DNA of 64,000 nucleotides, from positions 9,052,001-9,116,000 of the forward strand of contig OY969916.1 in the NCBI GenBank assembly GCA_963704535.1. Direction: 5' to 3'. Made by a program: the position numbers and the translations under genes. Source of the DNA: G963704535 sp963704535. GTDB lineage: Bacteria > Chloroflexota > Chloroflexia > Chloroflexales > Roseiflexaceae. Under the pieces are notes generated by a model. The model searched no databases, was not told the DNA's origin, and was given only the letters and a program-made list of their open reading frames with translations. This document shows, piece after piece, positions 33,691 through 41,601 of this stretch. Each line of letters starts with the position of its first letter. Position 1 is the stretch's first letter.

Positions 33691-35685
33691 ATGACAGCCA
33701 TAGCCGAAGGGACGGTCCTGTGGGAGCCGCCGGAGGATCTCAAGCGCGCCAGCGTGCTGCGGGCCTATATGGACTGGCTGGCGCGGCGCAAGGGGCTGCA
33801 CTTCGACGGCTACCAGGAGCTGTGGGATTGGTCGGTCGCCGACCTGGAGGGCTTCTGGGAGTCGCTGTGGGAGTTCTTCGCGGTGCGCTCCTCGCGGCCA
33901 TACGAGCGGGTGCTGGCCGAGCGGGTGATGCCGGGGGCGCGCTGGTTCGCCGGGGCCGAGCTGAACTACGCCGAGCATGTCTTCAGGAACGCCGCGCCGG
34001 ATCGACCGGCGCTGATCTTCCAGGCCGAGGGACGCCCGTCGGTTGAGCTGTCTTGGGACGAACTCCAGCGCCAGGTCGGCTCGGTCGCCGCGGCGCTGCG
34101 GGCGATGGGCATCGGGCGCGGCGACCGAGTGGTGGCCTACCTGCCCAACATCCCGGAAGCGGTGGTGGCCTTTCTGGCCTGCGCCAGCCTGGGCGCGGTC
34201 TGGTCCAGTTGCTCACCCGACATGGGCAGCGGCAGCGTCGCCGATCGGTTCAAGCAGATCGAGCCGAAGGTGCTCTTCGCCGTCGACGGCTACACCTACG
34301 GCGGGAAGCCCTTCGATCGGCGCCCCACCGTCGCCGAACTCCAGCAGTCGCTGCCGACGCTGGAGCGAACGGTGCTGGTCCCATACCTCCACCCGGTCGC
34401 CGGCGCCGAGGGGCTAGCCGGGACGCTGCTGTGGCCGGAGCTGCTGGGGAGCGACGAACCGCCGGCGTTCGAGCAGGTGCCGTTCGACCACCCGCTGTGG
34501 GTGCTGTACTCGTCGGGAACCACCGGCTTGCCCAAGCCGATCGTGCAGGGGCATGGCGGGATCTTGCTTGAGCACCTGAAGTCGCTGAGCCTGCACCTCG
34601 ACCTGAAGCCGGGCGACCGCTTCTTCTGGTTCACCACCACCGGCTGGATGATGTGGAACTTCCTGGTCAGCGGGCTGCTGGTCGGCTGCACCATCCTGCT
34701 GTACGACGGCAGCCCGGCCCGGCCCGATCTGGGCGCGCTGTGGGCGTTCGCCGAGCAGAGCGGCATGACCTTCTTCGGCACCAGCGCCGCCTATATCACC
34801 TCGTGCATGAAGGCCGGCATCGCGCCGGGAACGCAGTATGGCCTGGGCAAGCTCAAGGGCGTCGGCTCGACCGGCTCGCCGCTGCCGGTGGAGGGCTTCC
34901 AGTGGATCTATGGGCAAGTCAAGCGCGACCTGTGGCTGGCGTCAGTCAGCGGCGGGACCGATCTATGTACCGCCTTTGTTGGCGGCTGCCCGCTCCTGCC
35001 GGTCTGGGCCGGCGAGATCCAGTGCCGCTGCCTGGGGGCCAGGGTGGAAGCCTTCGACGAAGCCGGCCGCCCGCTGGTGGACCAGATGGGCGAGCTGGTG
35101 ATCACCGAGCCGATGCCGTCGATGCCGCTGTTTTTCTGGAACGACCCAGGGCAGCGGCGCTACCGCGAGAGCTACTTCGAGATGTACTCTGGCATCTGGC
35201 GGCACGGCGACTGGATCAAGGTTACGTCCAGGGGCAGCGTGGTGATCTATGGCCGCTCGGACTCGACCATCAACCGGATGGGGGTGCGTATGGGCACCAG
35301 CGATCTGTACCGGGCGGTCGAGGACATCCCCGAAGTGCTCGACAGCCTGGTGATCGACCTGGAGGGGCTGGGCGGGGCCGCCTACATGCCGCTCTTCGTC
35401 GTGCTCAGGGCCGGGGCCGCGCTGGACGATCGGCTCAAGGACGCGATCCGGCAGAAGATCCGCGCCACGCTCTCGCCGCGCCACGTGCCCGACGAGATCT
35501 TCGCCATCCCGGAGGTGCCGCGCACGCTGAACGGCAAGAAGCTGGAGGTGCCGGTGAAGAAGATCTTGATCGGGATGCCGATCGAGCGGGCGGCCAACCC
35601 CGACTCGATGAGCAACCCGCACACGCTGGCGTACTTCGTCGACCTGGCGGCCCGGCTCAGGGATTCGGGGAAGGTCGAAGGTTAG
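33691..35685 (+). CDS. aacS: Acetoacetyl-CoA synthetase
   Basis: Activates acetoacetate to acetoacetyl-CoA with ATP; 664 residues, as usual for the family. ANL-superfamily motifs: LYSSGTTGLPKPI (P-loop, near 270), GWMMWNFLVSGL, HGDWIKVTSRGSVVIYGRSD, and the C-terminal catalytic Lys in RTLNGKKLEVPVKK. The extended C-terminal region SDSTINRMGVRMGTSDLYR is characteristic. The HMG-CoA reductase lies 2.3 kb away, so both could serve acetoacetyl-CoA/mevalonate metabolism; it may also serve use of polyhydroxybutyrate-derived acetoacetate. Confidence 0.93.
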   Translation: MTAIAEGTVLWEPPEDLKRASVLRAYMDWLARRKGLHFDGYQELWDWSVADLEGFWESLWEFFAVRSSRPYERVLAERVMPGARWFAGAELNYAEHVFRNAAPDRPALIFQAEGRPSVELSWDELQRQVGSVAAALRAMGIGRGDRVVAYLPNIPEAVVAFLACASLGAVWSSCSPDMGSGSVADRFKQIEPKVLFAVDGYTYGGKPFDRRPTVAELQQSLPTLERTVLVPYLHPVAGAEGLAGTLLWPELLGSDEPPAFEQVPFDHPLWVLYSSGTTGLPKPIVQGHGGILLEHLKSLSLHLDLKPGDRFFWFTTTGWMMWNFLVSGLLVGCTILLYDGSPARPDLGALWAFAEQSGMTFFGTSAAYITSCMKAGIAPGTQYGLGKLKGVGSTGSPLPVEGFQWIYGQVKRDLWLASVSGGTDLCTAFVGGCPLLPVWAGEIQCRCLGARVEAFDEAGRPLVDQMGELVITEPMPSMPLFFWNDPGQRRYRESYFEMYSGIWRHGDWIKVTSRGSVVIYGRSDSTINRMGVRMGTSDLYRAVEDIPEVLDSLVIDLEGLGGAAYMPLFVVLRAGAALDDRLKDAIRQKIRATLSPRHVPDEIFAIPEVPRTLNGKKLEVPVKKILIGMPIERAANPDSMSNPHTLAYFVDLAARLRDSGKVEG

Positions 35686-35699
35686 CCCGTCAAAGCTCT

Positions 35700-35777
35700 A
35701 ATCTCAACGCAAAGACGCAAAGGAGCAAAGAATGTAAGACTTTTCTTCTTTGCATCTTCGCGGCTTTGCGTTAAAGA
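35700..35777. repeat. Word hairpin of CGCAAAG/CTTTGCG units
   Basis: AACGCAAAGACGCAAAGGAGC on one arm and CTTTGCATCTTCGCGG plus CTTTGCGTT on the other, between two same-strand genes. A fragment of an R3 end (TTTGAAAGAGCACC) follows at 35786-35799. Confidence 0.7.
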
Positions 35778-35810
35778 ACTCACTTTTTGAAAGAGCACCA
35801 GGAAACGCCC

Positions 35811-37235
35811 ATGTCTGATATCAGCCCATCCATCGCGCAGGTCGTTGTCGAGTGGAACGAGCGCCACCAGGAGATCGACGGGTTCGGGGCATCGTTCGCG
35901 AAGCAGGCGCACCTGCTGATGCGGTTCGATGAGCCGGGCCGGTCGCAGATCCTGGACCTGCTCTTCTCGCAGACCAACGGCATCGGGCTCTCGATTATTA
36001 GAAATCAGATCAACTGCAAGTCGCCGGACATCGACCCCAACTACGGGTCGATCCAGCCCGACGAGAAAACATGGGACTTCACCCACGACGAGGCCCAAGT
36101 CTGGGTGATGAACCAGGCCAAGAGCCGCGGCACGACCCGTTTCTTCAGCACGGTGTTGAGCCCGCCGGCCTGGATGAAGCAGAACAAGAACTGCGTCGAC
36201 ACCAATGATCCGCCCGAGCCGGAGCAGAATAGCCTGCGGCCCGACATGCGGCAGGCGTTCGCCGAGTACCTGTCGCGCTATGTGCGCGAGTACAAGGCGC
36301 GCTTCGACCTGGATATCTACGCGGTGTCGATCGCCAATGAGCCGGAGTACACCAGGTCCTACCAGTCGGCCACCTGGAGCGGCGTGGCGATGCGTGATTT
36401 TCTGAAGCTGCACCTGAAGCCGACCTTCGTGCGCGATGGCGTCCTCGCTAGGGTGATCATACCCGAGTCATCGCCGTGGGATGAGACCAGGTGCGCGACC
36501 GTCACGCTGGACGACCCCGAGGCCTCCGCCGCAGTCGATATCGTGGGCTTGCATAACTACAATATCGACCCGAACACCAAGGAGCCGGTTGTTACCGCAT
36601 CGGGCATCGCGAAGGCCAAGGTGCAGGGGAAGCGGGTCTGGCAGACGGAGGTCTCCAACCTCGACCCCGACGACGTCAGCATGAGGGACGCCCTATGCTG
36701 GGCGAAAAACATCCAGGGTCATATGGTCGTGGCCCAGAGCAATGCCTGGGTTTGGTGGGTGGGCACGGTGGCGTACGACAGCGGGTTCGATTTCGACAGC
36801 GGCCAGGGTCTGATCTACATCAAGAACGAAACCGATGCCTACGAGGTCCGTAAACGCCTCTACAGCATCGGCAACTACAGCCGCTTTGTGCGCCCAGGCT
36901 ATATACGGATCGGCGCGACGGACAACCCGGCTGCGGGGATCTACGTATCGGCCTTCCAGGATCAGGACCCGGCCATCCAGCGGATGGTGATTGTCGCGAT
37001 TAACGACACGCCTGCCGAGCGGCCGGTTGAGTTCAAGCTCAAGGGCGCCGAAACGACCACGCTGACTCCCTACGTCACGTCGCCCTCGCTGAACCTCAAG
37101 CAGCTATCGAGCGTCCCCGTCACCGCCGGCAGCGCCCTGCTCACGCTCCCGGCGGAAAGCGTCACGACCCTGGTCGGCAGCGTGAAACGCCTTGAATCGG
37201 GAAAGGTCTACCGCGTGTACTTGCCGCGTATATAG
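35811..37235 (+). CDS. GH30-family glycoside hydrolase without signal peptide
   Basis: Glycosidase of 474 residues. Hallmarks: IDGFGASF near residue 16, acid/base Glu177 in SIANEPEY, nucleophile Glu280 in VWQTEVSN, and a C-terminal beta domain from about 385. The subfamily resembles bacterial GH30 xylanase or glucanase types. No signal peptide is visible, so it would act inside the cell unless the start is misplaced or export is non-classical. The ATG at 35811 has only AGGAAA upstream. Confidence 0.85.
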   Translation: MSDISPSIAQVVVEWNERHQEIDGFGASFAKQAHLLMRFDEPGRSQILDLLFSQTNGIGLSIIRNQINCKSPDIDPNYGSIQPDEKTWDFTHDEAQVWVMNQAKSRGTTRFFSTVLSPPAWMKQNKNCVDTNDPPEPEQNSLRPDMRQAFAEYLSRYVREYKARFDLDIYAVSIANEPEYTRSYQSATWSGVAMRDFLKLHLKPTFVRDGVLARVIIPESSPWDETRCATVTLDDPEASAAVDIVGLHNYNIDPNTKEPVVTASGIAKAKVQGKRVWQTEVSNLDPDDVSMRDALCWAKNIQGHMVVAQSNAWVWWVGTVAYDSGFDFDSGQGLIYIKNETDAYEVRKRLYSIGNYSRFVRPGYIRIGATDNPAAGIYVSAFQDQDPAIQRMVIVAINDTPAERPVEFKLKGAETTTLTPYVTSPSLNLKQLSSVPVTAGSALLTLPAESVTTLVGSVKRLESGKVYRVYLPRI

Positions 37236-37245
37236 CCAGCCTGAT

Positions 37246-37300
37246 GCGTGTTGCGTGTTGCGTGTTACGACACGCAACACGCAACACGCAACACGCAACG
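37246..37300. repeat. Word hairpin of GTGTTGC/GCAACAC units
   Basis: Three GTGTTGC-type units, a TACGA loop, then four GCAACAC units, exactly between two convergent genes. It may terminate both. Confidence 0.82.
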
Positions 37301-37306
37301 GAAGCT

Positions 37307-37990
37307 CTACGTCCCGCTCAACACCACCCACAACGCGCGCATCGATTGGGCGTCCTGGTTCGTCAAGCGGTGCGGCGTCGTCGAGTCAAAGATGATGCTG
37401 TCGCCTGCCCGTAGGGTATAGGTCTCGAAGCCCAGCTCGACAACCAGTTCGCCTTCCAGAATTAGGCCAAACTCGCGGCCCTCGTGATGCGACATGCTGG
37501 CCCCCGACGTCGCGCCCGGCGCGTAGCTGATCTCCAGGAACTCCGCCCCCGCTTCGGCAAACATCGTCAGGCGCGACCACGTGACCCCGCCTTTCAGTTC
37601 GATCGCCGGGCGGTTGTTCGCGTGAACGACCGGCGCCGTCGAGAGCGTACGGATCACGGTTTCAGTCGCAGTGGTAGCTCGTTGCACGCTCGCCTCGCGC
37701 ATCTCGCTGGCCGTCATCGCCCCCACGACGTTCGAGTCTGATCCAAACGAAGGCGCGTTGTTGCTGCCCTCTTCTGGGAAGAAATAATCTACTGGCACGG
37801 CCAAGGCGTCGGCGATGTTGTAGAGCGAGCGCACCGAAGGGTATGCTTTGCCGGTTTCGATCTGGCTGAGCATGCTGGCGCTCACGTCGGCTTTGTTGGC
37901 CAGCTCCCGCAAACTCATCTGGTGCTGCTGCCGTATCGCCCGCAGCTTCTCGCCGATGACTCGCGCGCGCTGTGGATTTATCTCGGACAT
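37307..37990 (-). CDS. XRE-family regulator with C-terminal cupin
   Basis: Transcription factor of 227 residues. N-terminal helix-turn-helix (MSLRELANKADVSASMLSQIETGKAYPS, about 26-53), then a cupin at about 125-225 (SHHEGREFGLILEGELVVELG, HRLTNQD). Such proteins usually sense a small ligand of the pathway they control. It is divergent from the long catabolic operon starting at 38409, and TTGAACA/TGTTCAA half-sites flank both promoters, so it is the likely regulator of that operon. Confidence 0.9.
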   Translation of the reverse strand: MSEINPQRARVIGEKLRAIRQQHQMSLRELANKADVSASMLSQIETGKAYPSVRSLYNIADALAVPVDYFFPEEGSNNAPSFGSDSNVVGAMTASEMREASVQRATTATETVIRTLSTAPVVHANNRPAIELKGGVTWSRLTMFAEAGAEFLEISYAPGATSGASMSHHEGREFGLILEGELVVELGFETYTLRAGDSIIFDSTTPHRLTNQDAQSMRALWVVLSGT

Positions 37991-38011
37991 CTAGTCTCCC
38001 CTGGCCCACTA

Positions 38012-38125
38012 CGTTCAAGGGCGACCCCTATTATATTCTGCCGACTTGAACAGCGCAACCAGATGTTCAATCTTGTTTGACAATTTTGCCGGTATCGCTA
38101 TAATTTTGTTTACTCACATTGAACA
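38012..38125. promoter_or_regulatory. Divergent promoter pair with TTGAACA operators
   Basis: Minus-strand promoter: TTGCGC, 17-nt spacer, TATAAT (38030-38058) for the XRE-cupin gene. Plus-strand promoter: TTGACA, 16-nt spacer, TATAAT (38077-38104) for the catabolic operon. Half-sites: CGTTCAA at 38012, TTGAACA at 38046, TGTTCAA at 38064 and TTGAACA at 38119. The middle pair is an inverted repeat with an 11-nt gap lying between and over the -35 regions, as expected for a regulator that controls both directions. The remainder of the gap to 38408 holds an R3 copy. Confidence 0.7.
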
Positions 38126-38225
38126 TCCCCACTTCAACTCAGTTGGCTTCACCGACGCGATCTACACGCGCTCACATCCAGTTGTCATAGCTACGAATAG
38201 TGATATGGAACAGCCCCGCCAGGAT

Positions 38226-38375
38226 TAGTGCTCTTTCAAACGACATGGTAGGGAATAGAACACGGATCAGACGGATCGAACCGATGTGTACGGATCAGGA
38301 AAAAGAAGCCATCCGCAGACATCCGCTCCATCCGTAACATCCGTGTTCGATGACCGAGCATCTCGAACAGCACTA
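38226..38375 (+). repeat. R3 element copy, complete
   Basis: 150 bp from TAGTGCTCTTTCAAACG to CGAACAGCACTA, i.e. imperfect inverted ends, interior of ACGGATC/GATCCGT-like words. It lies in the leader of the catabolic operon. Confidence 0.82.
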
Positions 38376-38408
38376 GGGTATGTGGCAACTCCGAGGAAGA
38401 AGTGTTGC

Positions 38409-39293
38409 ATGACGAAGCTCGGTTTCATCGGCTTAGGCACCATGGGCGGCCGGATCGTGAAGCGGTTGCTCGACGCGGGCTACCAGGTGTCGGGCTACAA
38501 CCGCACACGGGAGAAAGCCGAAGCGTTGATCGGGGCCGGTATGCAGTGGTGCGCCACATCCTGCGCGGTCGCTCAAGCCGCCAATATCACGTTCAGCATG
38601 GTCACTGATACAGCGGCGTTGTCCTCGATCGCCGACGGGCCGGATGGCCTGTTGGCTGGTCTGTCGGCCGGCAAGATCTATGTCGATATGAGCACCGTTA
38701 GCCCGCGCCTGATCCGCGACCTGGCCGAGCGCGTCAGCGCGACCGGGGCGCGCATGCTCGAAGCGCCGGTGTCGGGCAGCATCAGCGCGGTGGAGGCCGG
38801 CACGCTGGCGTTCTTCGTCGGGGGTGAGGCGGCGACCCTTGAGCACGTTCGTCCCGTGTTTGAGGCCCTTGGTCAGAAGATCATCCATGTCGGCGCGAAC
38901 GGCCAGGCGGTCGCCATGAAGATCGCGATCAACCTCAACCTGGCCACGCAACTGCTGTCGCTGTTCGAGAGCCTGCTGCTGGCCGAGCGCAGCGGCATCC
39001 CGCGCGCCGTCGCGCTCGAGTCGCTGCTTAATAGTGTCGCGGCTTCCCCAGCCATGAAGTACCGCGCTCCCTTCGCCCTCAACATGCCCGACGAGGTCTG
39101 GTTCAACGTGGCGATGATGCAGAAGGATCTGCAACTGGCGCTCGACCTGGGGCGCGAGCTGGGTGTGCCGCTGTTCAGCGTCGCTCTTGCCAATGAGATG
39201 CTGACGACAGCGCGGGCGCTCGGGTACGGCGAACAGGACTTCGCGGTGGTGTTCAAAGTCCTGGCGCGCATGTCGGGGGTAAGTGAGACCTAG
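38409..39293 (+). CDS. 3-hydroxyisobutyrate/tartronate-semialdehyde-type dehydrogenase
   Basis: NAD(P)-dependent beta-hydroxyacid dehydrogenase of 294 residues. Rossmann motif FIGLGTMGGRI near 6-16, substrate-binding EAPVSGSISAVEAGTLAFFVGG (about 118-139) and catalytic Lys in GQAVAMKIAINLNL near 180. The ATG at 38409 has GAGGAAG upstream; a longer frame runs into the R3 element. First gene of the catabolic operon. Its TAG stop codon is the first triplet of an R3 copy. Substrate cannot be told from sequence within this family. Confidence 0.9.
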   Translation: MTKLGFIGLGTMGGRIVKRLLDAGYQVSGYNRTREKAEALIGAGMQWCATSCAVAQAANITFSMVTDTAALSSIADGPDGLLAGLSAGKIYVDMSTVSPRLIRDLAERVSATGARMLEAPVSGSISAVEAGTLAFFVGGEAATLEHVRPVFEALGQKIIHVGANGQAVAMKIAINLNLATQLLSLFESLLLAERSGIPRAVALESLLNSVAASPAMKYRAPFALNMPDEVWFNVAMMQKDLQLALDLGRELGVPLFSVALANEMLTTARALGYGEQDFAVVFKVLARMSGVSET

Positions 39294-39429
39294 CGCTCTT
39301 TCAAACGACAATGTAAGAAATAGAACACGGATCAGACGGATCGAACCGATCTGTACGGATCAGGAAAAGAGTCTATCCGTGGACATCCGCTCCATCCGTC
39401 GCATCCGTGTTCAATGCCCGAATATCTCC
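39291..39429 (+). repeat. R3 element copy that begins at a stop codon
   Basis: R3 beginning TAGCGCTCTTTCAAACGA, where TAG is the dehydrogenase stop. The right end is degraded (AATGCCCGAATATCTCC). Confidence 0.8.
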
Positions 39430-39457
39430 TTTGCATCTTTGCGTTAGGGGAACTGCT

Positions 39458-40468
39458 ATGGTAGACGCGCAGAATCGGCTTGTGGAAGGGGAACAGACCA
39501 GCCCCGATGCGGATCGCGAAGAATGGCTGCACATGTACGAGCAAATGGTCAAGATTCGCACCTTCGAGGAACACGTCAACGAGCTGTACCAGGGCGCCAA
39601 GATGCCGGGGCTGGCCCACCTGTACATCGGCGAGGAAGCGGTCGCGGTCGGGGTGTGCGAGGCGCTGCGCCGGGATGACTACATCACCAGCACCCATCGC
39701 GGCCACGGTCACTGCCTGGCCAAAGGCGCCGCGCTGGACAAGATGTTTTGCGAGCTGCTGGGCAAGGAGCCTGGCTACTGCCGCGGCAAAGGCGGCTCGA
39801 TGCACATCGCCGACCAGGACACCGGCAACCTGGGCGCCAATGCGATCGTCGGCGGGAGCGCGGCGATCGCCACCGGCGCAGCGTTCGCCAGCCAGCGGCT
39901 TGGTAATGGGCGGGTGGCGGTCTGCTTCTTCGGCGAGGGCGCGCTTGGCCAGGGTCTGCTATACGAGTCGATGAACATGGCGCAGCTCTGGAAACTGCCG
40001 GTGCTCTACGTCTGCGAGAACAATCTTTACAATGAATACACCCATCACTCCGAAACGACTGCCGGCAGCATGCCCGCGCGGGCCGAGGCGTTCGGCATCC
40101 TGACGGTCGAAGTCAACGGCCAGAACGTGCGCGAAGTCTACGCCACTGCCCATCGCCTAGTCGAGCGCGCCCGGCGTGGCGAGGGGCCGGCCTTCCTGCT
40201 GTGCCACACCTACCGTTATCTCGGCCATCACGTCGGCGACATCAACCGCGAGTACTACCGGCCCAAAGAGGAAGAACAGGAGTGGAGGGCCAAGCGCGAT
40301 CCGCTCAAACTCCTGTCGGATTGGTTAATTGAGAACCAGATGGCCGATGACGGAGTCTTCGAGCAGATCGAGAGTCAGGTGCAGGCCGAGGTGGCCGCCG
40401 CCGTCGAGTATGCACTTGGGGCGCCGTTCCCCGCCCCCGAAGAGGTGGGCCAGCATGTCTACGCCTGA
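39458..40468 (+). CDS. 2-oxoacid/acetoin dehydrogenase E1 alpha subunit
   Basis: Thiamine-diphosphate-dependent decarboxylase subunit, 336 residues. TPP motif begins at FFGEGALGQGLLYESMNMA and ends at YVCENNLYNEYT (near 170-200); HRGHGHCLAKG and CRGKGGSMHIAD blocks are typical. The ATG at 39458 has AGGGGA upstream. It is followed by E1 beta (overlap 14 nt). Phylogenetic type (pyruvate, acetoin or another 2-oxoacid) is not clear; AcoA-like features dominate. Confidence 0.9.
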   Translation: MVDAQNRLVEGEQTSPDADREEWLHMYEQMVKIRTFEEHVNELYQGAKMPGLAHLYIGEEAVAVGVCEALRRDDYITSTHRGHGHCLAKGAALDKMFCELLGKEPGYCRGKGGSMHIADQDTGNLGANAIVGGSAAIATGAAFASQRLGNGRVAVCFFGEGALGQGLLYESMNMAQLWKLPVLYVCENNLYNEYTHHSETTAGSMPARAEAFGILTVEVNGQNVREVYATAHRLVERARRGEGPAFLLCHTYRYLGHHVGDINREYYRPKEEEQEWRAKRDPLKLLSDWLIENQMADDGVFEQIESQVQAEVAAAVEYALGAPFPAPEEVGQHVYA

Positions 40469-41528
40469 GAGACTTTCTGAAAAGGGAGAGTTTGAGGGGC
40501 AAGCGCCCTCAAGAACCTCCTCTCCACCAACTTCTGAGGCCAATGGCCGCGAGCTTACCTTCGGCGAAGCGATACGCGAAGCGCTGGCCGAGGAACTGCG
40601 CCGCGACCCGCGCGTATTCATCATCGGCGAGGACATCGCCGAAGCCGGGACGACCTTCAAAGTGCTCAATGGGCTGGTGGAAGAGTTCGGGCCGCAGCGC
40701 ATCATCGATTCGCCGATCTCCGAAGCCGGCATCACCGGGCTGGGCGTGGGCGCGGCCATGGCTGGCCTGCGCCCAGTAGTGGACATCATGTTCGGCGATT
40801 TCGTGGGCCTGATCATGGACCAGTTGGCTAACCAGGCCGCCAAGACGCACTATATGTCGGGCGGCAAGCTCAATGTGCCGCTGGTCTTGCGAACCACCAT
40901 GGGCGCCGGTCGTCGCTCGGCGGCCCAGCATTCGCAGTCACTGCACGCCTGGCTTAGCCACATCCCTGGTTTGAAGGTCGTCGTGCCGTCCACGCCTTAT
41001 GATGCCAAAGGTCTGATGAAGAGCGCCATCCGCGACGACAACCCGGTGGCGATATTCGAGGATAAGATGATGTACCGGCTAGTCAAAGGGCCGGTGCCGG
41101 AGGCCGAGTACACCATCTCGCTCGGCGTCGCCGATATCAAACGGGCCGGCGAAGACATCACAATCGTCGCCACCAGCAGCATGGTGCATGTCGCGCTCGA
41201 AGCGGCCCTAATGCTGGCCGAGATCGGCCTGAGCGCCGAGGTCGTCGATCCGCGCACGCTGGTGCCGCTCGACCGGCAAGCGCTGATCAACTCGGCCAAG
41301 AAGACCGGGCGCGCGATCATCGTCGACGAGGGCTACGAGCAGTATGGCGTGACCGCCGAGCTGGCCTCGGTGATCGCCGATGGCGCATTCTATTACCTCG
41401 ACGCTCCGGTCAAGCGCATCGGCGCGATGAATGTCCCGATCCCGTTCTCGCCCGCGCTGGAAGACCTGACCATCCCTAACGCTCAGGTCGTCTGCGAGAC
41501 GGCAAAGTCGTTGTGTGGAAGGAGTTGA
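40455..41528 (+). CDS. 2-oxoacid/acetoin dehydrogenase E1 beta subunit with repeat-derived N-terminus
   Basis: Partner of E1 alpha, 357 residues. The conserved domain starts at ELTFGEAIREALAEEL (about residue 33) and contains DSPISEAGITGLGVGAAMAG and PFSPALED. Residues about 4-28 (PERLSEKGEFEGQAPSRTSS...) are the translation of an R1 element. There is no in-frame ATG, GTG or TTG between the ATG at 40455 and the conserved domain, so the repeat must be translated if the gene works. The start overlaps the E1 alpha stop, so translation is coupled. Confidence 0.9.
   Translation: MSTPERLSEKGEFEGQAPSRTSSPPTSEANGRELTFGEAIREALAEELRRDPRVFIIGEDIAEAGTTFKVLNGLVEEFGPQRIIDSPISEAGITGLGVGAAMAGLRPVVDIMFGDFVGLIMDQLANQAAKTHYMSGGKLNVPLVLRTTMGAGRRSAAQHSQSLHAWLSHIPGLKVVVPSTPYDAKGLMKSAIRDDNPVAIFEDKMMYRLVKGPVPEAEYTISLGVADIKRAGEDITIVATSSMVHVALEAALMLAEIGLSAEVVDPRTLVPLDRQALINSAKKTGRAIIVDEGYEQYGVTAELASVIADGAFYYLDAPVKRIGAMNVPIPFSPALEDLTIPNAQVVCETAKSLCGRS
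40467..40537 (+). repeat. R1 element copy inside a coding region
   Basis: Full R1 with GAGAGACTTTCTGAAAAGGG head and CCACCAACTTCTGAG tail. It begins at the E1 alpha stop codon and lies in frame within E1 beta. Relative to other copies it lacks in-frame stops in this phase. Confidence 0.85.
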
Positions 41529-41590
41529 AAGAGATTAGAGATTGGAGATTGGGATGCCACGATCAATCTCCTAATCTCCAATCTCCAATT
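41529..41590. repeat. Word hairpin of GAGATTG units
   Basis: GAGATTAGAGATTGGAGATT, loop with GGGATGCCACGATC, then AATCTCC units. It starts directly after the E1 beta stop codon. Confidence 0.8.
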
Positions 41591-41601
41591 CGGAGCTAGC
41601 T

